64,000 nucleotides of DNA. It comes from Streptomyces sp. NBC_00461 (GTDB taxonomy: Bacteria; Actinomycetota; Actinomycetes; Streptomycetales; Streptomycetaceae). Under the pieces are notes generated by a model. The model saw only the letters and a list, made by a program, of their open reading frames with translations. It had not been told where the DNA came from and ran no database searches. How positions within the stretch are numbered: the stretch's first letter is position 1; every line of letters begins with the position of its first letter. Position numbers and translations under genes: made by a program. Positions 8,158 through 15,803 of the stretch are shown piece by piece. The stretch covers positions 4,311,001 through 4,375,000 of the forward strand of contig NZ_CP107902.1 of the NCBI RefSeq assembly GCF_036013935.1. Direction: 5' to 3'.

Positions 8158-9162
8158 ATGCCCGTCCCTGCGGCCCGCCGCGCCTGGCTGACCGATCTGC
8201 CCGTCCTGCTGGTCGCGGTGGTGTGGGGCTCCAGTTATCTCGCCGCCAAGGACGTCACCACGACGCGGACCGTCCTGGCCGTGCTCGTCCTGCGGTTCGC
8301 CGTGGTGCTGCCGGTCCTGGCCGTCACCGGGTGGCGCAGGCTACGGGCGCTCAAGTGGGCACAGATACGGGGCGCCGGCGTCCTCGGGCTGATCCTGGCC
8401 GGGATCTTCCTCCTGGAGACGTACGGCGTCGTGCACACCTCGGCGACCAACGCCGGGCTCATCATCAGCCTCACCATGATCTTCACGCCGCTCGCGGAGA
8501 GCCGGCTCACCGGCGTCCGGCCCTCCGGGGCGTTCGTCGCGGCCGCCGGGCTCTCGGTGCTGGGTGTCCTGCTCCTCACGCAGGGCGCCGGGTTCAGCGC
8601 ACCGTCCCTCGGCGATCTGCTGATGCTGGGCGCGGCCGTGGCCCGTACCGTGCACGTCCTGGCGATGTCGCGCATGCGGTCGGTGCAGGGCGCGGACGCG
8701 CTGTCGATGACCACGGTCCAACTGGGCAGCGCGGTCGTGGTGTTCGCGTTGCTCTCCACGGCACCCGGCACCGGCAGCACCCCGTGGGCCGCCGCGGCGG
8801 CCTTCGACGCCGGGGACTGGCTCGGGCTGCTCTACCTGTCGGCGTTCTGCACGCTGTTCGCGTTCTTCGTGCAGATGTGGGCCGTACGCCGTACGTCGCC
8901 CTCCCGGGTCAGTCTGCTGCTCGGCACCGAGCCGGTGTGGGCCGCCGTCGTCGGAATCGCGCTCGCGGGGGACCGGCCGGGATGGCTGGGGCTGCTGGGC
9001 GCGATCCTCGTGCTCGCGGGCACGGCGTGGGGCCGCGGCGCCGCCGCCCCGCAGCAGAAATCAGAGCAGGCAAAGCAGGCAGAGCAGCAGCCGGCGTCAG
9101 TCGTCGAGCCATCCCAGCCTGACGGCGCAGACCCCGGCCTGGAATCGGCTGGCCGCGCCTAG
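8158..9162 (+). CDS. EamA/DMT-family transporter
   Basis: The 334-residue membrane protein has two EamA repeats of about five helices each (VVWGSSYLAAKDV opens the first; LLYLSAFCTLFAFFVQMWAVRR and LLLGTEPVWAAVVG are in the second), then a charged, Gln/Lys-rich cytosolic tail. DMT transporters usually export amino acids or small metabolites. It lies 74 bases after the dioxygenase gene on the same strand, so it plausibly exports the product of that pair. Its last 66 bases overlap the 3-prime end of the convergent regulator gene. Both C-termini read as ordinary coding sequence, so the overlap appears real. Confidence 0.85.
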   Translation: MPVPAARRAWLTDLPVLLVAVVWGSSYLAAKDVTTTRTVLAVLVLRFAVVLPVLAVTGWRRLRALKWAQIRGAGVLGLILAGIFLLETYGVVHTSATNAGLIISLTMIFTPLAESRLTGVRPSGAFVAAAGLSVLGVLLLTQGAGFSAPSLGDLLMLGAAVARTVHVLAMSRMRSVQGADALSMTTVQLGSAVVVFALLSTAPGTGSTPWAAAAAFDAGDWLGLLYLSAFCTLFAFFVQMWAVRRTSPSRVSLLLGTEPVWAAVVGIALAGDRPGWLGLLGAILVLAGTAWGRGAAAPQQKSEQAKQAEQQPASVVEPSQPDGADPGLESAGRA

Positions 9163-10089
9163 CCGTTCGGTCAGCTCGGAGACCAGGCGGCGGACCGTGC
9201 GCTCGGAGATCCCGAGTTTGCGGGCCATCGCCTCGTCGGTGAGTCCTCCCGCGAGCATCCGTACCAGCTCACGGTGGCGGCCGGTCGGGTGCCAGTCGCC
9301 CTCGGGGCTCGCGGTGGCGGACTCGGTCAGCACCGTGGCACTGGCCCAGCAGTGCTCGAAGATCCCCCGGAACACCCCGACCAGGGTCTCGCTGCGCAGC
9401 ACGACGGCGGCGATCTCCCCGTCCGCCGTCTGGGACGCGGGCACGATCGCCAGCGAGCGGTCCACCACGATCAGCCGCAGCGGCAGGGTGTGCGCGGTGC
9501 GGACCTGGGCGCCCGCGCCGTTCAGCCGCCGCAGATAGGCCGTCATGTGCGGGACGGCGGCCGCCGAGCCCAGATGGACCGTACGGATGCGTACGCCGCG
9601 GCCCAGCACGAGCCGGTCGCGTTCGAGCCCCGCCTCGACCATCCCGGCGGGCAGGGCCCGTCCGGGGTGCAGCGAGAGCACCTCCTCCTCCACCCGTTGC
9701 GAGGCGTCCTGCAGGGCGGCCGACACGTTGGCCTCGCCGGTCACCACCTCCATCTGCACGGAGGACAGCTCGCGGGCGTGCACCGGCTGGAAGTCCGCGA
9801 CGACCTGGGCGAGCGCGGAGCGTGTCTGCCGTACGGCGGTCAGCAGGGCGTGGGTGTGCTGCTCCTCGTCGAGGAGCAGATTGCGCAGTGCGGTGTCCGG
9901 GGCGAGGGCCGTCCAGCCGTTGCGGTTGTCGGACGACGGCACGAACAGGCCGAGCCGGCCGAGCAGTCGGAGCGCATCGGCCAGCTCCGTCCCGCTCCAG
10001 CCACGGCTCCCGGTGAGCGTCTCCGGGCACCACGCGGCGTTGTCGAGAGCGAGACGATAGAGCTCCTGCGCCCGCGCGCGTGCGTCCAC
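9097..10089 (-). CDS. LuxR-type HTH regulator with TrmB-like N-terminus
   Basis: The 330-residue protein begins with a winged-helix-like segment (WSGTELADALRLLGRLGLFV), then a long helix, then a central region resembling the PLD-like effector domain of TrmB regulators (LVLGRGVRIRTVHLG and AHTLPLRLIVVDRSLAIV). It ends with a GerE-type HTH (LAGGLTDEAMARKLGISERTVRRLVSEL broken here only for description). GTG start: GGGGGA lies nine bases upstream. It is divergent from the small peptide gene at 10398 across a 308-base spacer and convergent with the EamA gene. It is therefore a good candidate controller of both arms. The ligand is unknown. Confidence 0.82.
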   Translation of the reverse strand: MDARARAQELYRLALDNAAWCPETLTGSRGWSGTELADALRLLGRLGLFVPSSDNRNGWTALAPDTALRNLLLDEEQHTHALLTAVRQTRSALAQVVADFQPVHARELSSVQMEVVTGEANVSAALQDASQRVEEEVLSLHPGRALPAGMVEAGLERDRLVLGRGVRIRTVHLGSAAAVPHMTAYLRRLNGAGAQVRTAHTLPLRLIVVDRSLAIVPASQTADGEIAAVVLRSETLVGVFRGIFEHCWASATVLTESATASPEGDWHPTGRHRELVRMLAGGLTDEAMARKLGISERTVRRLVSELTERLGAASRFQAGVCAVRLGWLDD

Positions 10090-10397
10090 CTGGAATCGTC
10101 CCCCACCTGATTCACGAGCGCTGTCCCCCTGAAGCGCTCCCTCGTGGATCTTAGGAACGGCCCATCCAGCGGAACAGCCGCGGTCCGCGATACGGACAGC
10201 CGAACAGTCCCCCGCCCCGTCCCGTCCGCCCCTGGCCATGGCCGGTTGCGGAACTCCCGTCGGCATAGCCGCGCACGGCCGGCCCGGAACATGCTGATCA
10301 CACAGCGATCACCGCTGAACACACACGCATCACCCATGCATCACCACGCAGCACCCACGCATCGCCCAAGAACGACGATCTTCCAGGGGGACCCTTC
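10090..10397. other. divergent spacer of the peptide/regulator pair
   Basis: This 308-base region lies between the regulator (minus) and the peptide gene (plus). The 100 bases before the peptide are C/A-rich with repeated ACGCATC and CATCACC words (about 10295-10370). They end in AGGGGGA, six bases before the peptide ATG. The word repetition could be regulator half-sites, but no clean palindrome stands out. Confidence 0.4.
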
Positions 10398-10574
10398 ATG
10401 TCTGCTTCGTCCGCTTCGGCTGCTTCACATCTCATACGTCGCATGTCCGCGATGCTCGCCACGGCCCTCATCCTTGGCGTCGTCGGCGTCGTCGATGGCG
10501 CGCAGGGCCCCGCGACGGCGGGCGCCGAGGCCCGTGTCGTCGCCGCGGGCGGCGACTCGCTGATCTGGGGCTGA
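10398..10574 (+). CDS. 58-residue signal-peptide-like small peptide
   Basis: The peptide reads as a Ser/Ala-rich start with two arginines (HLIRRMSAM), a hydrophobic helix (LATALILGVVGVV), a small-residue stretch with a possible cleavage after TAGA, and a short tail EARVVAAGGDSLIWG. This is the architecture of an exported precursor or signalling peptide. A good ribosome binding site (AGGGGGA, spacing 6) supports translation. The next gene starts only four bases after the stop, which implies coexpression with the binding-protein-like protein. I do not recognise a named family. Alternatives are a short membrane peptide or a leader peptide controlling the next gene. Confidence 0.62.
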   Translation: MSASSASAASHLIRRMSAMLATALILGVVGVVDGAQGPATAGAEARVVAAGGDSLIWG

Positions 10575-10578
10575 CCCG

Positions 10579-11391
10579 GTGACCAGGCCGAGCGTCGCCG
10601 TCGTCGCACCGTTGACCGGTCCGCGCACGGCCTGGGGAGCGGTCCTTCTCGACCAGCTGGAACAGATCAGAGCGGTCAGCCCGGATGCCGCCGAGTGGCA
10701 GGTGTACGACGAGACACCCGATGTCGCCCGTACCGTCGCCGACGCCGGACACGCGGCGGTCGTCGGCCACACCGACACGGAGGGCGCCCGCCGGGCCCTG
10801 CCGGTGTACGAGGCCGCCGGGCTTGTCTGTCTGCTCCCTTTCGTCCGGGCCGGGGCGCCCGCCCTGAGCTGGGCGCCGGACGAGGACGCGCTGGCCCGTA
10901 CGGTCGTCGAGGCAGCGATGGCCCTGGGCGTGACGGCGCTCACCGTGTCCCAGGACGAGGAACCCGGCTGGACGGCGCTCGGGCGCGCGGTCGCCGAGGA
11001 GGCCCGGAGCGCGGGGCTCACCTCGGGTCCCGGGGGCGCGCTGGCCGTGCTGGCGCCGCAGGACCGGTTCGCACGCTTCGCGCGGGGTGCGGGTCCCGTG
11101 CTCACACCGGCGGACTGCGGGCTGAACTCCTTCACCCGGCTGCGGCACGCGGCAGCAGAGCGTGAGGTGTGGGCCGTCCATCCCCGGATGTGCGCGGTAC
11201 GCCGGGTCCAGACCGCCGTCACAGCCCTCGCGGGCTCCCTCTCGGGGGCTCCCGCCCTGCGCGGAACGGCACTGGCGGACGCCGTACGGGCCCGCTCGGG
11301 AGCCCTGCTCGCCCGCGGGGGAGCACCCCTGGACGACGGCTGGCTGGTCTCCCGGCTGTCCTGGACGTGCCCGGTGAGGGACCCGCTCTGA
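10579..11391 (+). CDS. periplasmic-binding-protein-fold protein without signal peptide
   Basis: The 270-residue protein opens with PSVAVVAPLTGPRTAWGAVLLDQLEQ, like the mature start of branched-chain amino-acid ABC binding proteins (Peripla_BP_6 type). It continues with the expected alternating pattern (AAVVGHTDTEGARRALPVYEAAGLVCLLPF; ALGVTALTVSQDEEPGWTAL). There is no signal peptide or lipobox, and it is shorter than the usual 350-400 residues, so it is probably a cytosolic ligand-binding protein. The GTG start is four bases after the peptide stop, so the two genes are probably translated together. It could sense the peptide or the small molecule made by the upstream enzymes. This role is inference. 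Confidence 0.65.
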   Translation: MTRPSVAVVAPLTGPRTAWGAVLLDQLEQIRAVSPDAAEWQVYDETPDVARTVADAGHAAVVGHTDTEGARRALPVYEAAGLVCLLPFVRAGAPALSWAPDEDALARTVVEAAMALGVTALTVSQDEEPGWTALGRAVAEEARSAGLTSGPGGALAVLAPQDRFARFARGAGPVLTPADCGLNSFTRLRHAAAEREVWAVHPRMCAVRRVQTAVTALAGSLSGAPALRGTALADAVRARSGALLARGGAPLDDGWLVSRLSWTCPVRDPL

Positions 11392-11411
11392 CCGCCCGTA
11401 AGGTTCCCTCC

Positions 11412-11636
11412 ATGGTGACTGCGACCGTCCGTGAGTGGCGGGACGAAGAAGGGTGGGGAGTGCTCGACTCCCCCGAGACTCCCGGCGGGTGCTGGGGCCA
11501 CTTCTCCGCCGTCCACATGGACGGGTTCCGGTCGTTGTCGGCCGGACAGCGGGTGGACCTGGAGTGGGAGGCCCCCGGCTTCAGGCAGGACGGGTACGAC
11601 TACGTCGCCCTGAGTATCGTGCCCAGGCCCGCCTGA
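11412..11636 (+). CDS. small cold-shock-like (OB-fold) protein
   Basis: The 74-residue protein has a divergent cold-shock-domain pattern: ATVREWRDEEGWGVLDSPETPGG, then CWGHFSAVHMDGFRSLSAGQRV and a final strand. Canonical CSD proteins have KGFGFI and VFVHFSAI; here these are EGWGVL and CWGHFSAV, so the RNP1 aromatic set is only partly kept. The family binds single-stranded RNA or DNA. It starts 20 bases after the binding-protein-like gene and could belong to the same transcript. It ends 15 bases from the stop of the convergent amidohydrolase. Confidence 0.75.
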   Translation: MVTATVREWRDEEGWGVLDSPETPGGCWGHFSAVHMDGFRSLSAGQRVDLEWEAPGFRQDGYDYVALSIVPRPA

Positions 11637-11651
11637 CCCCGACGACTCGCT

Positions 11652-14600
11652 CTACATGCCGTGCCCGTCGCAGCACCCGTCCCTGCGCATCAGTCGGCCC
11701 GTCTCCAGCCAGTCGTCCCGGGATACGGCTGTATGCCGGGCGGTCGGCTCGAAGGCGGAGACCAACTCCTCGGTGGTGTACGGGACTCCGCCCCGCAGGA
11801 CCGCGACGGTGCGGACGAGGGTGGTGAAGTCCGTGAAGGGGTCGCCGTCGATGACCGTCAGGTCCGCGATCTTGCCCTCCTCGACCGTGCCGAGGTCGTG
11901 GTCGACGCCGAAGAGGCGGGCGGGCAGGACGGTCGCGGTGCGCAGGGCCTGGGCCGGGGAGAGACCGCCCCGGTGCAGGGCGCGCAGGCCGAGGTGGAGG
12001 GACAGGCCGACGGGGACGAGCGGCTGGTCCGTGCCGAGGGCGACCAGTCCGCCGGCGGCCAGGATCCGGCGGTAGATGTCCGTCTCCGTGCGGAGAGTGG
12101 CGAGTTGGGCCGCGGTGGGCGGGACGCCGGCCGACTGTCGCACGGCGGCCGCGTCCCACGGGGGCATGACCACCGTGACCCTGGGATCCTCGGCGAGGGC
12201 GGGGTCGGCGCCGAGGAGGGGCGAGGCGGTGAAGGGGGTGGCGATGAGCGAGAAGTGCACGGCGTGCGCGGTGTAGATCTCCAGCACGTCCTCGTAGGCG
12301 CGGCCCGCGGCCGTGATGGCGTGGCCGAACTCGGCTCGCTGCGTGGCCTGCAGATGGGTCGTCAGGTCCTGGCCGAGCTGGACCCCGGGCGAGAGGAGAT
12401 GCCCGCCGGTGCGTACGCCGAGGCGTTCGTGGGCGAAGCGGGCGGCTTCCTCCATGACCCAGCCGGGCGCCCGGACGTACGTCTTGACGAAGTCCCAGTC
12501 CAGGGCGGCGCCCCGCTCCAGTGAGCGGCGCAGCCCCTGCCGGGTCCGGTGGGCGCGGCCCATGCTGTAGGCGACGCGTGCGCCGTCGAGGAGTTCGCCG
12601 GTGGTCAGCAGCCGCGGCCCGGCGAGTTCTCCGGTGGCCACCGCCTCCCTGATGCGGGCCTGTTCGTACGCGAAGCCGCCGAGGGAGACGGCCGTGGTGA
12701 TGCCGTAGGTGAGCTGGCCGGTGGTCTGGCGGCCGCCGTAGGTGCTCTGCCAGGGGTGGGTGTGGGTGTCCCACAGGCCGGGCACGACGGTGCGGTCCGA
12801 GGCGTCGATGCGGCGGAGGGCGGCGGTGCGCCCGGAGCGGTGGGGTTCGACCGCCGTGACGCGTCCGCCGCGTACGACGATGTCGGCGTCGTCGCGGGTC
12901 GTCTCGCCCGTGCCGTCCCACAGGCGCCCGGCGTGCACCACCAGGTCGGCGGGTGCGGGTCTGGGGGCGGCGAGGGGGACGCGGACGGTACGGGCCGGGC
13001 CGCCGTCGACGCCGACGAGCCGCAGCCGGGCGCCGGACAGGTACAGCAGGGTGGTGGAGTCGCCGGACCAGGAGGGGTGGTCGGCCGGTTCGGTGGTGAG
13101 GGTGCGCAGGTCGCCGCGCGGGGTGCCGTCGGGGTCGACGGGCAGCAGGCACAGCGCCGACTCGACGATCACCGCCATCCAGCGGCCGTCGGGCGACCAG
13201 ACGGGCCCGGAGTCGTACCGGTCGGCGATCGACGTGTGCGGCGCGACGGTGTGCAGGCGGTCGGTTCCGGTGGCGGTGTCGATGATCCGGATGAGGTTGT
13301 AGCCCTCCCGGAAGCGGGAGTTGAGGCGGTTGCGGTCGCAGAGGGCGAGGTGGCGGCCGTCGGGCGACCAGCTCGGACGGCCGGGCAGCCCGCCGCCGCC
13401 GAGGGGTGCGGCCAGGACGCGTTCCTCGCCGGACGTCAGGTCGCGGACGAGCAGTCTTCCGGTCAGGTCGAGACAGGCCAGCCGCTGTCCGTCGGGGGAC
13501 AGCGCGGGGTGGACCCGGCCGCCGGTGGCGAGCGCGGTCTCCTCACCGGTGGCCAGATCGTGGCGGTACACGCCGAGGAGTCCGTCGCGGTCGTCGGCGT
13601 GGACGAGGGAGCGCCCGTCCGGCGCCCAGGTGGGCGCGAGGAGATAGCGGGTGCGGGCCGCCCTGTGCAGTCGCCTGGGCGGACGACCGCCCGAACTGCC
13701 GGTGAGCCACAGGGAGTTGAGGGCGGCGAACGCGATCTGCCGGCCGTCGGGCGACAGCGCGGGCAGGTGGATGCCGCGCGCGGGGCGGGCGTGGGCCGCC
13801 TCCCCGAGGTCGTACTCCTTGGTCTCGTACCGCGGCCGCCGCACGGGGAGCACGCCCTCGAAGGGCAGGGTCTCCGGCTGCCCGGGACTGTCCGGGCGTA
13901 CGAGGGTGAAGGCGCCGTCGAGGGTGAGGAGCAGCTCTCCCGCCGGCGTCCAGCGCGGGGGCACCGGGGCGATGTCGCCGGCCACCGGGACGGGCCGGCC
14001 GTCGACGACCAGGGTGCAGGAGGCGTTCGGTGGGGCGGTGGTGCGCAGATGTGCCAGGCGGCCGTCGGCGGCGACGGCGGGGGTCATGACCTGCGTGCCC
14101 GCGGTCTCGGTGTGCCGTGTGGCGACCGGGCCGGTGCCGTCGGCGGGCACGGCGGCGATGGTACGGGCGTCCAGGCCGGTGCCCAGCGGGGTGGCGACGG
14201 GCTTCGCGCGGACGAACAGGATGCGGGTGCCGTCCGGTGACCAGGTGGGGTCGAAGTCCTCCCAGGGACCGTCCTGCAGGGGGCCGTCCTGGCCGGTCAG
14301 GCCCGTGATCCGGGTGATCCGGCCGGTGCGCAGGTCGAGGACGTGGAGGCGGTACGGGCTTGCGCTCACCGGGCCTTCGGGGTCGCCGCCGCGCTCGGAG
14401 GCGAAGGCGAGCCGGGTGCCGTCGGGCGACCAGGCCGGGCCGCGGTCGTCCCAGGGGCCGTCGGTGCGCTGCGTCAGGCCGGAGCCGTCGGGGCGGACGG
14501 TCCACAGGTGGAATCCGCCGCCCCGGTAGGCGCAGAACGCCACGTGGGCGCCGTCCGGGGAGTGTGTGGGCCGGCCCGGTTCGAGGTCCGGCGGGGTCAG

Positions 14601-14843
14601 CGGCCGGGCGGTGCCGCCGCTGCGGGGCAGGGACCAGAGCACGCCCTGCACCTCGGCGACCAGCCGGTCGCCGCCCGGGGCGAGGGTGGCCGAGCCGTTG
14701 GTGGCCCGGGTGAACGTCAGGAAGGGGGTGCCGGTGTGGGGGCGTGCCGCTGCCGGGACGGCGCCCACGAGGGGCACGGTGCCTGCGGCGGCGAGGAGTT
14801 GACGGCGGGTCGGACGGAAAGTGGGGGTCCGGTCACGGTCCAT
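11652..14843 (-). CDS. exported TolB-propeller/amidohydrolase fusion protein
   Basis: The 1063-residue protein starts with a Tat-like export signal (TRRQLLAAAGTVPLVGAVPAAA). Residues about 50-640 form a TolB/WD40-like beta-propeller with many WSPDGTR-type blades. An amidohydrolase domain of the imidazolonepropionase-like group follows, with the metal motif DTHTHPW near residue 690, a likely carboxylated lysine in FVKTYVRAPGW, a GHLLSPG histidine and a late ALGTDQP aspartate. The fold would hydrolyse C-N bonds in a large or peptide-like substrate outside the membrane. I chose the ATG giving MDRDRTPTF. The ribosome binding site is weak, and an in-frame GTG four codons upstream is an alternative. 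Confidence 0.85.
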   Translation of the reverse strand: MDRDRTPTFRPTRRQLLAAAGTVPLVGAVPAAARPHTGTPFLTFTRATNGSATLAPGGDRLVAEVQGVLWSLPRSGGTARPLTPPDLEPGRPTHSPDGAHVAFCAYRGGGFHLWTVRPDGSGLTQRTDGPWDDRGPAWSPDGTRLAFASERGGDPEGPVSASPYRLHVLDLRTGRITRITGLTGQDGPLQDGPWEDFDPTWSPDGTRILFVRAKPVATPLGTGLDARTIAAVPADGTGPVATRHTETAGTQVMTPAVAADGRLAHLRTTAPPNASCTLVVDGRPVPVAGDIAPVPPRWTPAGELLLTLDGAFTLVRPDSPGQPETLPFEGVLPVRRPRYETKEYDLGEAAHARPARGIHLPALSPDGRQIAFAALNSLWLTGSSGGRPPRRLHRAARTRYLLAPTWAPDGRSLVHADDRDGLLGVYRHDLATGEETALATGGRVHPALSPDGQRLACLDLTGRLLVRDLTSGEERVLAAPLGGGGLPGRPSWSPDGRHLALCDRNRLNSRFREGYNLIRIIDTATGTDRLHTVAPHTSIADRYDSGPVWSPDGRWMAVIVESALCLLPVDPDGTPRGDLRTLTTEPADHPSWSGDSTTLLYLSGARLRLVGVDGGPARTVRVPLAAPRPAPADLVVHAGRLWDGTGETTRDDADIVVRGGRVTAVEPHRSGRTAALRRIDASDRTVVPGLWDTHTHPWQSTYGGRQTTGQLTYGITTAVSLGGFAYEQARIREAVATGELAGPRLLTTGELLDGARVAYSMGRAHRTRQGLRRSLERGAALDWDFVKTYVRAPGWVMEEAARFAHERLGVRTGGHLLSPGVQLGQDLTTHLQATQRAEFGHAITAAGRAYEDVLEIYTAHAVHFSLIATPFTASPLLGADPALAEDPRVTVVMPPWDAAAVRQSAGVPPTAAQLATLRTETDIYRRILAAGGLVALGTDQPLVPVGLSLHLGLRALHRGGLSPAQALRTATVLPARLFGVDHDLGTVEEGKIADLTVIDGDPFTDFTTLVRTVAVLRGGVPYTTEELVSAFEPTARHTAVSRDDWLETGRLMRRDGCCDGHGM

Positions 14844-14915
14844 GGCAGTACACACTGGCGTACCGGCCGTCTCTCGTTCAACGGCATCCCCGGCCAACAC
14901 TGGATCACTGCCGGC

Positions 14916-15716
14916 TCACTGGGGCCGAGTGACGGGGGCGCGGCGGATCGGGAGCATCGTGGGCGCCGGGTCCTTGGTGAGGAAGTCGAGTACGAGGGTG
15001 TTCACCAGGGCCGGCTTCTCGATCGGCACGGCGTGGGAGGTGCCGGGGACGACCGCGAGTTCCGAGGCGGGGATCGCCCGGTAGAGGTCGATCGTGTGCT
15101 CCAGGGTCATCATGTCGTCGTCCCCGACGAGCACCAGCGTGGGCGCGGTGATGCGGGACAGGTCGGCCGGGGTGAGCGCCGGTTCGACGGCGAACATGTC
15201 GGCCAACTTGCCCAGTACCACCGGCCAGTGGTCGGCGCCGTCGGGTGACACGGCCGCGTACATGTCGCGCAGCGCCGCCGTGAAGGGGCCCTCGGCCGTC
15301 ATGTCGTCGAGCATTCCCGGGTCCGCGAGGATCTCGGGCGTGGGGCGGAAGTTGGCGCCGATCGCCACGACCTTGCGGACCAGGTCGGGGCGGGCGAGAG
15401 CGACGAGCAGGGCCACGATCCCGCCGTCGCTCCAGCCGACCAGGTGGGCGGGTCCCCGCACGACCCTCTCCAGGAAGTCGACGGTGTCCTCGGCCATGTC
15501 CCCGTACGACAGCGGGCCGTCCACGTCGGGGGTGTGGCCGTGGGCGCGGCGCTCCGGGAGGTACAGCCGGTGGGACGCCGCGAGGTCCGGCCGCTGGGCC
15601 GCCCAGGTCTCGTTGGTGCACAGCCCTCCGTGCAGGAGGAGCAGCGGCTCGGCGTCCTCGGGTCCGTCGGTCTCGTACCACGTCCTGACGCCGGGCAGTT
15701 CCGCGTATGCGCCCAT
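14916..15716 (-). CDS. alpha/beta hydrolase
   Basis: This 266-residue cytosolic hydrolase has LLLLHGG (oxyanion), the nucleophile elbow GWSDGG with Ser about 96, the acid in LVLVGDDDMM and the histidine in PGTSHAVPIEKP. The order and spacing fit the 2-hydroxy-6-oxo-dienoate/proline-iminopeptidase-like hydrolases, but no substrate can be assigned. The ATG giving MGAYAELPG has GAAGGAAG about nine bases upstream; in-frame codons above it are less convincing. It is 72 bases upstream of the exported amidohydrolase on the same strand, and divergent from the phosphotransferase. Confidence 0.85.
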   Translation of the reverse strand: MGAYAELPGVRTWYETDGPEDAEPLLLLHGGLCTNETWAAQRPDLAASHRLYLPERRAHGHTPDVDGPLSYGDMAEDTVDFLERVVRGPAHLVGWSDGGIVALLVALARPDLVRKVVAIGANFRPTPEILADPGMLDDMTAEGPFTAALRDMYAAVSPDGADHWPVVLGKLADMFAVEPALTPADLSRITAPTLVLVGDDDMMTLEHTIDLYRAIPASELAVVPGTSHAVPIEKPALVNTLVLDFLTKDPAPTMLPIRRAPVTRPQ

Positions 15717-15803
15717 CGTTCGCCACTTCCTTCGCACAGGTGGTCACGGTTGCCACGGTTAATACAGATGATGCCCCGGCGCCCGCGGTGATGAGATGGA
15801 GCG

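Noticed and set aside
14344..15248. Plus-strand frames across the amidohydrolase start
   Set aside because: They are antisense shadows of the amidohydrolase and alpha/beta hydrolase genes.
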